DNA of 64,000 bases from Fusobacterium necrophorum subsp. necrophorum (GTDB taxonomy: Bacteria > Fusobacteriota > Fusobacteriia > Fusobacteriales > Fusobacteriaceae): contig NZ_CP034842.1 of assembly GCF_004006635.1 (NCBI RefSeq), forward strand, positions 620,001-684,000, in the 5' to 3' direction. The translations under genes and the position numbers were made by a program. Position 1 is the stretch's first letter. Each line of letters opens with the position of its first letter. The notes under the pieces were generated by a model. It made no database searches. It saw only the letters and a list, made by a program, of their open reading frames with translations, and was not told the DNA's origin. This document shows, piece by piece, positions 18,169 to 26,905 of the stretch.

Positions 18169-20184
18169 ATGAGAACTTTATTGATTGATAACTATGATTC
18201 TTATACCTATAATTTATATCAAATGATTGCGGACATCACGGAAAAAGAAGTTCTCGTCATTAAAAATGACGAATATTCTTGGGAGGAAGTACAAAAACTT
18301 GCCTTTGATGCGGTCGTCATTTCTCCGGGACCCGGAAGGCCTGATAAAAAAGAAGATTTTGGAGTCTGTGAAGAAGTGATTCTCCATTGTGAAAAACCGA
18401 TTTTGGGGGTTTGTTTGGGACATCAGGGAATCTACCATGTTTTTGGGGGAGAAGTCGGCAAGGCTCCGATTCCTATGCATGGAAGATTAAGTAAAATCCA
18501 CCATGAAGGAAGAGGAATTTTTCAAAACTTGGCACAGGACATCCAAGTGGTACGCTATCATTCTTTGCTATGCAAAGGAGAGATTCCGGACTGTTTACAG
18601 GTAGAGGCCAGAACGGAAGAGGGACTGATTATGGCACTTTCCCATAAGACAAAGCCGATTTGGGGAGTACAATTTCATCCCGAATCGATTTGTACTCAAG
18701 AGGGAAGAAAAATGCTCGAGAATTTTTTCCGCCTGAGTCATGAATATTATCAGAAACAGGAGACCTTTCTCTATGAGAGTATGGATGCTTGGGAAGAGGG
18801 GGAGGAGATTTTTCGGCGTCTCTATCCAAGATTTCCAAAATTACTGTGGTTGGATAGCAGTAAGGTAGAAAAGGGCTTATCCCGTTTTTCCATTTTTGGA
18901 ATGTCGAGCTTAGAACGAGGACACAGCTTGACGTATAAGGTGGACAGTGGAATATTGGAAAAAAAGTATGAAAACGGGAAGACAGAAAAGTTTCAGGAAA
19001 GTATTTTCGACTATTTTCAGACAAGAAAGAAAAATTGGAGAGTGAAAGAGGAACTGCCCTTTGATTTCCAATTGGGATATATCGGTTATTTTGCTTATGA
19101 GTTGAAACAGGAATGTGTCGCAGAGAATCGACATTCCTATGAATATCCGGATGCTTTTTTTTGCTATGTGGATAGGGCTGTGGTTTTGGATCATTGGGAA
19201 AAGAAACTCTATTTACTATCCGAGGGAGAGGACAGAACTTGGATTGAAGAGGTAAAAAACCTCCTACAGAGAGGAGAAAAATATCAGGAGGGAGAGCATT
19301 TTTCCAACTATCCGAGGGCGGCTTTTGTCAGCAAACGAAAAGAATATCTTGAAAGCATTCGCAAAAGTCAGGACTTGATTGCTCAAGGAGAAAGTTATGA
19401 AATTTGTTTGACCAATCGCTTGGAACTTTTTGCAAAGGTTTGTCCGGTGGATTACTATCTTTTGTTGCGAAAAGTAAGTCCCGCTCCTTATTCCGCTTTT
19501 TTTCCCTGTGAGAAGCTAAGTCTTGCCTCTTCTTCCATGGAAAAATTTTTGACCGTAGATCGGGAGGGGAGGGTGGAGACAAAACCGATTAAAGGAACCA
19601 TTCGTCGAGGAAGAACTGTGGAAGAAGATGAAAAATATAAAAGAAGTTTGGCGGAAGAAGAGAAGAATCAGTCGGAAAACTTAATGATAGTCGATTTATT
19701 GAGAAATGATTTGGGGAAAGTTTGTGACATCGCTTCTGTAAAAGTTCCTAAATTGATGACTGTGGAGAGCTATAGTACCTTGCATCAATTGGTCAGTACT
19801 GTGACGGGAAAGATATCCGGAAAGTATGATGCGATAGACGTCATCAAGGCCTGCTTTCCGGGCGGTTCTATGACGGGGGCTCCCAAGAAAAGGACCTTGG
19901 AGATTATTGATTCCCTGGAGACTGTTCCCCGAGGAATTTATTCGGGAAGCATAGGTTTTCTTTCTCACAACGGAACGGCAGATTTTAATATTGTCATCCG
20001 TACCGCTGTCATAGAAGAGGAAAAAGTAAGTTTAGGAGTTGGGGGAGCCATTATTGCTCTTTCCAATCCGGAGGAAGAATTTGAGGAAATTTTATTGAAA
20101 GCAAAGGGTGCTTTGAAAGCATTTCAGCTATATTTTACTGGAAATATGGAAGAAGAAATTCGGATAGAGGGCAGTGAAGCATGA
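18169..20184 (+). CDS. pabAB: Fused aminodeoxychorismate synthase (PabA-PabB)
   Basis: This fusion makes 4-amino-4-deoxychorismate from chorismate and glutamine for folate. The protein has 671 residues. Residues 1 to about 195 are a class I glutamine amidotransferase (nucleophile C82 in GVCLGHQG; HPES near residue 170). The rest is the chorismate-binding component (ending motifs DLLRNDLGKVC, GAPKKRTLEIID). PIKGT with Lys475 is the PabB-type signature; anthranilate synthase TrpE has Ala there. The fusion of glutaminase in front of PabB is known in other bacteria and in plants. ATG 18169 has GAGAGGA upstream. It overlaps pabC by four bases. Confidence 0.93.
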   Translation: MRTLLIDNYDSYTYNLYQMIADITEKEVLVIKNDEYSWEEVQKLAFDAVVISPGPGRPDKKEDFGVCEEVILHCEKPILGVCLGHQGIYHVFGGEVGKAPIPMHGRLSKIHHEGRGIFQNLAQDIQVVRYHSLLCKGEIPDCLQVEARTEEGLIMALSHKTKPIWGVQFHPESICTQEGRKMLENFFRLSHEYYQKQETFLYESMDAWEEGEEIFRRLYPRFPKLLWLDSSKVEKGLSRFSIFGMSSLERGHSLTYKVDSGILEKKYENGKTEKFQESIFDYFQTRKKNWRVKEELPFDFQLGYIGYFAYELKQECVAENRHSYEYPDAFFCYVDRAVVLDHWEKKLYLLSEGEDRTWIEEVKNLLQRGEKYQEGEHFSNYPRAAFVSKRKEYLESIRKSQDLIAQGESYEICLTNRLELFAKVCPVDYYLLLRKVSPAPYSAFFPCEKLSLASSSMEKFLTVDREGRVETKPIKGTIRRGRTVEEDEKYKRSLAEEEKNQSENLMIVDLLRNDLGKVCDIASVKVPKLMTVESYSTLHQLVSTVTGKISGKYDAIDVIKACFPGGSMTGAPKKRTLEIIDSLETVPRGIYSGSIGFLSHNGTADFNIVIRTAVIEEEKVSLGVGGAIIALSNPEEEFEEILLKAKGALKAFQLYFTGNMEEEIRIEGSEA

Positions 20185-20897
20185 AAATTATAGTAGATGA
20201 TGGATTTTTGTTTGGAGCGGGAGTTTTTGAAACCATCAGGGTGGAGGACGGAAGAGCTATTTTTTGTGAAGAGCATCTAAGACGTTTACAGAAAAGTTTA
20301 GATTTTTTTGACATTTCTCAAAATATTTCTAAGAAAGAGATTCAAGCTTATCTTGCAGCACAGGAAGAAAAAAATTTTGCTTTAAAGATCGTTGTTTCCG
20401 CTCGGAATATCTTGTATTTGAAACGGGAAAATCCCTATTTGTATCAAAACAAAGACAGAGGTGTCAGACTTTGTTTTTCAAAAGTTTTGAGAAATTCGAG
20501 CTCCGCTATGGTCTATCATAAGACAACACAGTATTATGAAAATCTCTTGGAGAAAAAAAAGGCGAAACAAAGGCAGTATGATGAAGTCGTGTTTTGGAAT
20601 GAGCGAGGGGAATTGGCGGAGGGAGCGGTTTCCAACCTCTTTTTTCTAAAAGGAGATCAACTGTACACTCCTCCCGTTTCCTGTGGATTATTGCCCGGCA
20701 TTATGCGTGGGAAAATAATGGAGTATTATCCGGTAGAGGAAAAGAGGATTCTTCCGGAGGACTTGTTGGACTTTGATGCCTGCTTTCTCACAAATTCTTT
20801 GATGGGAGTCCTTTGGGTGAGAGAAGTGGAGGGAATTTTCTATCAAAAAACAAAAAAGATAGAGAAAATCCTGGCAGAGCAGGAAGCTTGGAAGTAA
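20181..20897 (+). CDS. pabC: Aminodeoxychorismate lyase (class IV PLP aminotransferase fold)
   Basis: The protein has 238 residues. It splits aminodeoxychorismate into p-aminobenzoate and pyruvate. Class IV signs are GAGVFETIRVEDGRA near the N-terminus, an internal LAEGAVSNLFFL and GLLPGIMRGKIME. These are shared with branched-chain and D-amino acid aminotransferases, but the ATGA coupling to pabAB makes PabC the natural call. The protein is a little short for the family (about 260-290), mainly at the C-terminus. Confidence 0.88.
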   Translation: MKIIVDDGFLFGAGVFETIRVEDGRAIFCEEHLRRLQKSLDFFDISQNISKKEIQAYLAAQEEKNFALKIVVSARNILYLKRENPYLYQNKDRGVRLCFSKVLRNSSSAMVYHKTTQYYENLLEKKKAKQRQYDEVVFWNERGELAEGAVSNLFFLKGDQLYTPPVSCGLLPGIMRGKIMEYYPVEEKRILPEDLLDFDACFLTNSLMGVLWVREVEGIFYQKTKKIEKILAEQEAWK

Positions 20898-21037
20898 AAA
20901 CGGAGGGATGGCAGTCCTGATTCCATTTAAAAATCAAAGAAAATTTTTGCTGTTTATGAATGATGCTGGAACACTCCCGAATTAAGTCGTGAGAGTTTCC
21001 GTAAGAAAGAAAATATGTTTTTAAGAAGGAGAAGGTT

Positions 21038-21385
21038 ATGGTAAAAAATGCGGAAGATTTAATAGAAATCAGTCGGGAAAATGCTTTTGGAGGAGTAGGA
21101 AGTCTATTTATAGTAGATTATTTGAGCGAAAAAGAATGTAAGGGGAAGTTAAATTTTTTAAGAAGACTTCGTTTGGAACCGGGTTCTTCTTTGGGGGAAC
21201 ATTCTCATACAAGCAATTTTGAAATCTATTTCATTTTGAAAGGAGAGGGTCTGTTAATCGATGACGGAATCGAGAAGAAAGTGGGAGTTGGAGATATGAT
21301 TTACACGGCGGACGGAGCCAGTCACAGTTTAAGCAATCAGGGTGTGGAAGATTTGGAATTTTTAGCTTTTATCATTCCTGAATAA
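21038..21385 (+). CDS. Cupin domain protein
   Basis: The protein has 115 residues, a single small beta-barrel. Metal-type cupin motif 1 is visible as GSSLGEHSHTSNFEIYFILKG and motif 2 as VGDMIYTADGASHSLSN; the histidines and Glu fit a metal site. No specific substrate can be assigned. It stands alone between pabC and the dehydrogenase, with AAGGAGAAGG upstream and a hairpin terminator downstream. Confidence 0.85.
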   Translation: MVKNAEDLIEISRENAFGGVGSLFIVDYLSEKECKGKLNFLRRLRLEPGSSLGEHSHTSNFEIYFILKGEGLLIDDGIEKKVGVGDMIYTADGASHSLSNQGVEDLEFLAFIIPE

Positions 21386-21390
21386 AAATA

Positions 21391-21429
21391 GGGAGCTATC
21401 TCAGTAATGATATATTTTGAGATAGCCCC
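21391..21429 (+). terminator. Hairpin after the cupin gene
   Basis: GGGAGCTATCTCA (21391-21403) pairs with TGAGATAGCCCC (21418-21429), with one bulged base. The following sequence is AT-rich but has no clean T tract, so termination strength is uncertain. Confidence 0.55.
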
Positions 21430-21590
21430 TATATATTTTCATCATATATTTCTCAGTCTTTCTGACCGTTATAAATTATCCTACTCTGTTATTTTCTGTG
21501 ATATTCATTTTTTGCCGGAGAGGAAGTATGTTCTTGATAGAGTGCACCCTTCCGGCGATATAAAGCTTTTTCATTCTTCTAGAAATAAAA

Positions 21591-22547
21591 TTAACAAATT
21601 CCATAAGAATTTCCGATTTCAATATATTTTTTCATCACGTCACAAGCTTCTTCAAATCTTTTGTGTTCTCGTTCATCCAAAGGAAGCTCCAAAATTTCTT
21701 CCACTCCGTTATTTCCAATAATGGCAGGAACTCCAATATAAAAACCGGAATGTCCGTATTCTCCGTCTAAATAGGCACTACATGGAAGAACTCTTCTTTC
21801 ATTGTGGAAAATCGCCTTGACAAGATTTGCACAGGTACAACCGATTCCAAATTCCGTACAATTTTTTCCGGCAATAATATCCCAAGCAGTTCGAACCGCT
21901 TGTTTTTCCAATTCTAATAAATCCACATTTTTAAATTGTTCCGGATGAGTTTTGACATATTCCAAGAAAGGAAGTCCGTGAATTGTAGCACTTGAATAAT
22001 TTGCCACTTGAGTATCCCCATGTTCTCCCAACATAAAAGCTTGAATTACACTGCTGTCGATATTTGTTACTTCACTGATAATTCTTCGCAATCTGGCACT
22101 GTCAAGTCCGGTACCGGTACCGATAACTCTGTTTTTTGGAAAACCGGATAGTTGTCTTACAAAATATGTGACAATGTCAACCGGATTTGTAATGACCACA
22201 AAGATTCCGTCGAAACCTGCTTTTACCACATCAGGAACGAAGCTTTTCACAGCTTCCATAGACCCTTTTAATTCTTCCAATCTTTGTTTGTTTTTGGTTA
22301 AACTTCCCACACTTACTACAATGACATCCATTTCAGACAATTCTTGGATTCCGCCGTCTTTGATGATGCTTCTGTGAGGAAGAAAACTTACCGTATCCAT
22401 ACAATCGATGGCATGTGCCTTTGCTTTTTCCGGAAGAATATCCATCAGTACCATTTCATCACAAACTCCTTGTAATAACATTGCTAAGGCACAGTGGCTT
22501 CCTACATGTCCAATTCCTACAATTCCTACTTTTTTTGTTTGTAACAT
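21591..22547 (-). CDS. L-2-hydroxyacid (lactate/malate-type) dehydrogenase
   Basis: The protein has 318 residues. The NAD-binding Rossmann start VGIVGIGHVGSHCA, the NPVD segment, and the catalytic histidine in GEHGDTQ (near residue 180) place it in the LDH/MDH superfamily. The substrate-specificity loop reads SLTKNKQRLEELKGS. It lacks the obvious Gln (lactate) or Arg (malate) context and resembles neither type cleanly, so an L-2-hydroxyisocaproate-type role is possible. ATG 22547 is chosen because AAAGGGG fits it rather than ATG 22553 or an upstream ATG at 22577. Confidence 0.85.
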   Translation of the reverse strand: MLQTKKVGIVGIGHVGSHCALAMLLQGVCDEMVLMDILPEKAKAHAIDCMDTVSFLPHRSIIKDGGIQELSEMDVIVVSVGSLTKNKQRLEELKGSMEAVKSFVPDVVKAGFDGIFVVITNPVDIVTYFVRQLSGFPKNRVIGTGTGLDSARLRRIISEVTNIDSSVIQAFMLGEHGDTQVANYSSATIHGLPFLEYVKTHPEQFKNVDLLELEKQAVRTAWDIIAGKNCTEFGIGCTCANLVKAIFHNERRVLPCSAYLDGEYGHSGFYIGVPAIIGNNGVEEILELPLDEREHKRFEEACDVMKKYIEIGNSYGIC

Positions 22548-22676
22548 AGTCATACCCCTTTCAAATAAAATATTCACTACAATTTTATTATATCATAAAT
22601 TTTTCAGAGAAAAAATATTTTCTTGATACCGGGGAAGTGTGTTATAATGAAAAGAATAAAAAGTGGAGGAAAGACA

Positions 22677-23495
22677 ATGGTTTATTTATTTTTTGCTCTC
22701 TATGCGGAAGCAAGACCTTTTTTAGAAAAATGGAAGTGTAAAAAACAAAATCAATATACAAAATATCAGGTGTTTGAAGCGGAAAATGTCTGTTGTGTTA
22801 TTACAGGAGTGGGAGTGATGAATATGGCAATTCACAGTACACATTTTCTTTCCTCACGATTTCCGGAAGGAGAAGATATTTTTTGTAATATCGGAGTAGC
22901 AGGAAGCAGAAAGAAATCATTTGCCAAGGGAGAACTCTATCTCATTCATAAAATTCATGCAAAGGAGAGCGGTAGAGATTTCTATCCCGAATTATTATAT
23001 CAACAGAATTTCAAAGAGGCGAGTTTGGAGAGCTTTTCCAAGATTGTGGGAAAAGAGGAGGAAGTACGGGAAGATTTAGTCGATATGGAAGGAGCCGCTT
23101 TTTTTGAAACGATGACTTTTTTTGTGAAAAAGCGACAAATTTTTTTATGGAAGTGTGTATCCGATTTTTTGGAGGGAGAGATAGTGCAGCCCGAAGCATT
23201 GCTGAAAAAACACTGTGAAAGTTTAGCACTCTTTTTTGACCGGCACTTGCAAACAAAAGAAAGCGGTGAGCAAAGAAAAAAAGAAGAAGAGAAGCAGCTG
23301 CAAGAGGCTCTATGGAAACATCTTTTTTGCTCGGAAACCATGTGTATTCAAGGGAGAGAGTTGCTTCACTATGCAGAGTTGTCTCAGAAAAATGTAAGAG
23401 CCTTGATAGAAAAATATCTGCTGCTTGAAGTTAAAACAAAGTCGGAGGGGAAGAAGTATTTTGAGAACTTACGAAATGAAATCATGGAATTCTAA
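22677..23495 (+). CDS. Nucleoside phosphorylase / MTA-SAH nucleosidase-like protein
   Basis: The protein has 272 residues. The N-terminal half resembles the nucleoside phosphorylase/nucleosidase fold: an opening strand YLFFALYAEARPF, ITGVGVMNMA, CNIGVAGS, and the active-site-like DMEGAAFFE. The usual C-terminus is replaced by a charged Lys/Glu-rich extension (about residues 200-272) with a helix-turn-helix-like end. MTA/SAH nucleosidases are usually about 230 residues. An upstream TATAAT (22643-22648) has only a weak -35. The gene heads a three-gene overlapping operon with a radical SAM enzyme and an SDR. The N-terminal family call is moderately sure; the substrate is unknown. Confidence 0.7.
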   Translation: MVYLFFALYAEARPFLEKWKCKKQNQYTKYQVFEAENVCCVITGVGVMNMAIHSTHFLSSRFPEGEDIFCNIGVAGSRKKSFAKGELYLIHKIHAKESGRDFYPELLYQQNFKEASLESFSKIVGKEEEVREDLVDMEGAAFFETMTFFVKKRQIFLWKCVSDFLEGEIVQPEALLKKHCESLALFFDRHLQTKESGEQRKKEEEKQLQEALWKHLFCSETMCIQGRELLHYAELSQKNVRALIEKYLLLEVKTKSEGKKYFENLRNEIMEF

Positions 23496-24486
23496 TTTCT
23501 CTCATATTTATGTGGAGAAAGAAGTGATGAAGCATGAGAGAAGCCAAAAAATAATGGAGAAATTTCCAAAAGCTGTCATCATAGAGATAGAGAATTATCA
23601 GGATGTTTTTCATCCGAGCGGGCAGGAATTTGCCTATCAAAAACAAAGTCAAAAATTGATTTTAGCAAGGAAGCGAGATCACTTTTTATACAGAGGAGCT
23701 AAGGTGTGTGAAAGCTTTGAAAATCATCACTTTTATTATACAAGTTTTTTATTGAACTGTATCTATGACTGTGATTATTGTTATTTGCAAGGGGTATATT
23801 CTTCTGCAAATATTGTCATTTTTGTGAATTTAGAGGATTTTTTCGAAGAAGTGGAACGGAGATTGGAAGAAACAAAAGACTTATATCTTTGTATTTCATA
23901 CGATACGGATTTATTAGCATTGGAGGGAATTCATTCCTTTGTGGAAGCGTGGTATGATTTCAGTCAAAAACATCCCGGTTTGAAAATTGAACTGAGAACC
24001 AAGAGTGCAAAAGTATTAGATTTTTCCAAGAAGCCCTATAATCCGAATTTTATTTTGGCATGGACTCTATCTCCCGAAGCTGTCAGTCGAATGTTTGAGA
24101 AAAAAACGCCCTCTTTGCAAAATCGCTTAGAGGCCATTCGAAAATGGCAGAAACAAGGATTTTCTATTCGACTTTGTTTTGATCCTGTTTTGTGGCAGAA
24201 AGATTTTGAGAAAAACTACTCTCTTTTTTTCCAATATTGTTTTTCGAGCTTGGACAGGGAGAAGATTTTAGATGTGAGTGTGGGAACCTTTCGAATCTCC
24301 AAAGAATACCTGAAAAAAATGAGAAAGCAGAATCGGAATTCCTTGTTACTTTCTTATCCCTTTGTTTGTGAGCAGGGAGTTTACAGTTATCCAAGAGAGA
24401 TTCAAAGCAAGATATTTGATCTTGTCCAAAGGGAAATAAAGCAATATGTGGCAGAAGAAAAACTATTTATCGGAGGAGGACTATGA
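23476..24486 (+). CDS. Radical SAM protein, spore photoproduct lyase (SplB)-like
   Basis: The protein has 336 residues from ATG 23476. The radical SAM triad is NCIYDCDYC (C95, C99, C102, CxxxCxxC), typically placed for SPL-family enzymes, followed by YLQGVY. The preceding YTSFLLNC and later LRTKSAK and PVLWQKDFEKNY stretches are SPL-like. SPL repairs the thymine dimer of spores in Firmicutes, but fusobacteria do not sporulate, so the true substrate may differ. An alternative TTG start at 23461 has GGAGGGG upstream. It overlaps the upstream nucleosidase-like gene by 20 bases and the SDR by four. Confidence 0.75.
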   Translation: MKSWNSNFSHIYVEKEVMKHERSQKIMEKFPKAVIIEIENYQDVFHPSGQEFAYQKQSQKLILARKRDHFLYRGAKVCESFENHHFYYTSFLLNCIYDCDYCYLQGVYSSANIVIFVNLEDFFEEVERRLEETKDLYLCISYDTDLLALEGIHSFVEAWYDFSQKHPGLKIELRTKSAKVLDFSKKPYNPNFILAWTLSPEAVSRMFEKKTPSLQNRLEAIRKWQKQGFSIRLCFDPVLWQKDFEKNYSLFFQYCFSSLDREKILDVSVGTFRISKEYLKKMRKQNRNSLLLSYPFVCEQGVYSYPREIQSKIFDLVQREIKQYVAEEKLFIGGGL

Positions 24487-25172
24487 AGGTTTTAGTGACG
24501 GGAGCAACTTCCGGGATTGGAAGAGTCCTAGTGGAAAGACTGTTGCAGGAGGGCAATGAGGTGCTGGGGATAGGACGGGATTTTCAAAAATATCCCTTAG
24601 AACATCCCAAGTATCAGGCATATTCTTGTGATTTGAGAAAGATGGCGGAAGTAGAAAAATTGTTACGAGTGGTAGCAAGCAAAGATTGGGATGCCATCAT
24701 CTTGGTTGCAGGACTGGGATATTTTGCCCCTCATGAAGAAATTCATTTTTCCAAAATTCAGGAAATGGTACAGGTCAACCTCGGCTCTGCGATGATGTTG
24801 GTACAGGCAAGCTTGCGAAGTTTGAAAAAAACAAAGGGGCATATCCTTTTTCTTTCTTCCGTGACTGCCGGCAAGGCAAGTCCCATAGGAGCTGCTTATT
24901 CCGCTACAAAAGCGGGACTTTCTCATTTTGCAACAAGCCTTTGGGAAGAAGTGAGAAAATATGGAGTGAGAGTCAGTGTCGTGGAGCCGGATATGACAAA
25001 GACGGATTTTTATAAGCACAATTCTTTCGATGTTGGAGAGGAAGAAGATAGTTATCTATTGGCAGAAGAGGTTGTCGAGGCTGTTCTTTTTCTGTTTTCT
25101 CAGCGAAAGGAAGTGAATATTCGAAGGATTGAAATACAGCCGCAACGACATAGAATAACTCGTAGGGGGTAA
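24483..25172 (+). CDS. Short-chain dehydrogenase/reductase
   Basis: The protein has 229 residues. The classical SDR cofactor motif TGATSGIG (residues 6-13), the structural VAGLG in place of NNAG, the catalytic Ser in LSSVTAG and YSATKAG (Tyr/Lys) are intact. The NADPH-type basic residue GRD follows beta 2. It overlaps the SplB-like gene by four bases (ATGA). Substrate unknown. Confidence 0.88.
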   Translation: MKVLVTGATSGIGRVLVERLLQEGNEVLGIGRDFQKYPLEHPKYQAYSCDLRKMAEVEKLLRVVASKDWDAIILVAGLGYFAPHEEIHFSKIQEMVQVNLGSAMMLVQASLRSLKKTKGHILFLSSVTAGKASPIGAAYSATKAGLSHFATSLWEEVRKYGVRVSVVEPDMTKTDFYKHNSFDVGEEEDSYLLAEEVVEAVLFLFSQRKEVNIRRIEIQPQRHRITRRG

Positions 25173-25178
25173 GCGGTA

Positions 25179-25207
25179 TTGAAGAAAATATAAAAAAAAG
25201 CTATGAT
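25179..25207 (+). promoter_or_regulatory. Probable promoter of the zinc transporter operon
   Basis: TTGAAG at 25179-25184 and TATGAT at 25202-25207 with 17-base spacing, 34 bases before the znuA ATG. No clear Zur operator was recognised by eye. Confidence 0.5.
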
Positions 25208-25240
25208 ATTTCTATACTATTAGAATAAAGGAGGACGACT

Positions 25241-26248
25241 ATGAAAAAAAGAAGATGGAGCATATGCTTTGTGATATTATGCCTGTGCATGGCATGTATT
25301 GGCTGCGGAAAGAAAAAGGAAGAAGCGGAACAGGAAAAAATAAAAGTGGTTACCAGCAACTATCCGATGTATGATTTTACGAAAAGAATTGCGGGAGACA
25401 GCTTGGAAATTGTAAATTTAGTTCCACCCGGAACAGAACCGCATGATTGGGAACCCAGTGTACAAGATATTGCTCAATTGGAAGAAGCAAAAGCCTTTAT
25501 TTATAATGGAGCAGGAATGGAGGCATGGGTTGAAAAAGTGTTGGAAAGTTTGAATAATAAAGAATTATTGGTGGTAGAAGCATCGCAACGAGTGGATTTG
25601 TTAAAGGCAGAGGAGCATGATGAGGACGAAGAGGAAGCTCATCATGAAAAAGCTCATGAACATAAGCATCACGAGCATGAACACGAACATTACCACGAAG
25701 AACATCATCACCATCATCATGGAGAATGGGATCCTCATGTGTGGTTAAGTTTGCGAGCAGCTCAAATAGAAATGGAAAATATTAAAAATCTTTTGGTCGA
25801 AGTCAATCCGGAACAAAAAGAGGTCTATGAAGAAAATTATCGAAAAGCAATCAAGGAATTTCAAGCCTTAGACGAAGAATTCAAGGAAACATTGGCAGCG
25901 TTTGAAGGAAGAGAAATTGTTGTGGCTCATGAAGCCTTTGCTTATTTATGCCGAGATTATCATTTACATCAATTGGGAATAGAAGGAGTTTTTGCAGATT
26001 CAGAACCTTCTCCCGCTAAAATGAAAGAAATCATTGATTTTGTCAAAGAACATCAGGTAAAGGTGATTTTCTTTGAAAGTTTAGCAAGTCCTAAGGTAGC
26101 AGAGGCAATTGCGAGAGAAACAGGAGCGAAAACGGATATGTTAAATCCCATCGAAGGATTGACAGAAGAGGAAATGGCTTCCGGAAAAGACTATCTATCT
26201 GTGATGAGAGAAAATTTAGAAGCTTTGAAGAAAGCATTCGTGGAATAA
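25241..26248 (+). CDS. znuA: Zinc ABC transporter substrate-binding lipoprotein (ZnuA-like)
   Basis: The protein has 335 residues with a lipoprotein signal ending ACIGC (Cys22). Family features are SNYPMYDFTKRIAGD, PPGTEPHDWEPS, a His/Glu/Asp-rich loop (about residues 126-162) and the following DPHVWLS. The His-rich loop between the two ZnuA lobes is typical of zinc-binding members and helps capture Zn2+. Manganese is the alternative for this cluster A-I family, but the loop favours zinc. First gene of a znuA-znuC-znuB operon. Confidence 0.9.
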   Translation: MKKRRWSICFVILCLCMACIGCGKKKEEAEQEKIKVVTSNYPMYDFTKRIAGDSLEIVNLVPPGTEPHDWEPSVQDIAQLEEAKAFIYNGAGMEAWVEKVLESLNNKELLVVEASQRVDLLKAEEHDEDEEEAHHEKAHEHKHHEHEHEHYHEEHHHHHHGEWDPHVWLSLRAAQIEMENIKNLLVEVNPEQKEVYEENYRKAIKEFQALDEEFKETLAAFEGREIVVAHEAFAYLCRDYHLHQLGIEGVFADSEPSPAKMKEIIDFVKEHQVKVIFFESLASPKVAEAIARETGAKTDMLNPIEGLTEEEMASGKDYLSVMRENLEALKKAFVE

Positions 26249-26257
26249 GAGGGAAAT

Positions 26258-26905
26258 GTGAAAACACTAATTCAAGTGGAACAGGGATATTTTTCCTATC
26301 CAAAACAGGAGAGTTTGTTACGAAATATCAATTTTAGCATAGGAGAAGGAGAGTTTGCCGCCATTATCGGAGCAAATGGGGCGGGAAAGACCACCTTTTT
26401 AAAATTATTGTTGGGGCAACTTTCTTTTCAGAAAGGAAAAGTGACAAGAAATTATCGACAAATTTCCTATGTAAGTCAGGCTCAGGATAAAACACAGGAT
26501 TCTTTTCCCGCTACGGTATTAGAGATTGTACTATTAAATTTACGACGGGAGATTGGATATTTTCATTTTGTCAAAGAGAAGCATCGGGAACAAGCTCGAA
26601 AAGCTTTGAAAATGGTTGGAATGGAAGCTTATGAAAAGCATTTGATGAAGGAGTTATCAGGAGGGCAACGTCAACGAGTGATGATAGCAAAAGCTCTTGT
26701 ACAGGAACCGGAACTCTTAATTTTGGATGAGCCTACCACAGGTTTGGATAAAAAAGCAGTAGAAGATTTATTTGATACTTTAACAATCTTGCAGCATGAG
26801 AAGGGAATGAGTATTTTAATGATCAGCCATGATTTGTTTCGAGTAAGAACCTGGTGTGAGCATATCTATCTACTGGAGGAGGGAGAATTATATGCTTCAG
26901 TATGA
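26258..26905 (+). CDS. znuC: Zinc ABC transporter ATP-binding protein (ZnuC-like)
   Basis: The protein has 215 residues. Walker A GANGAGKTT (residues 38-46), signature LSGGQRQR, Walker B LLILDEPTTGLD and the switch histidine in ISHD are present. The start is GTG 26258 with GAGGGA upstream, nine bases after znuA. The stop overlaps the znuB start by 14 bases. Confidence 0.92.
   Translation: MKTLIQVEQGYFSYPKQESLLRNINFSIGEGEFAAIIGANGAGKTTFLKLLLGQLSFQKGKVTRNYRQISYVSQAQDKTQDSFPATVLEIVLLNLRREIGYFHFVKEKHREQARKALKMVGMEAYEKHLMKELSGGQRQRVMIAKALVQEPELLILDEPTTGLDKKAVEDLFDTLTILQHEKGMSILMISHDLFRVRTWCEHIYLLEEGELYASV

Noticed and set aside
18169..20184. Anthranilate synthase TrpEG fusion
   Set aside because: The PIKGT motif has the PabB-type lysine, and pabC overlaps directly downstream.
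21514..21557. Terminator of the dehydrogenase gene (GCCGG...CCGGC hairpin)
   Set aside because: Arms are imperfect and no T tract follows on the minus strand.
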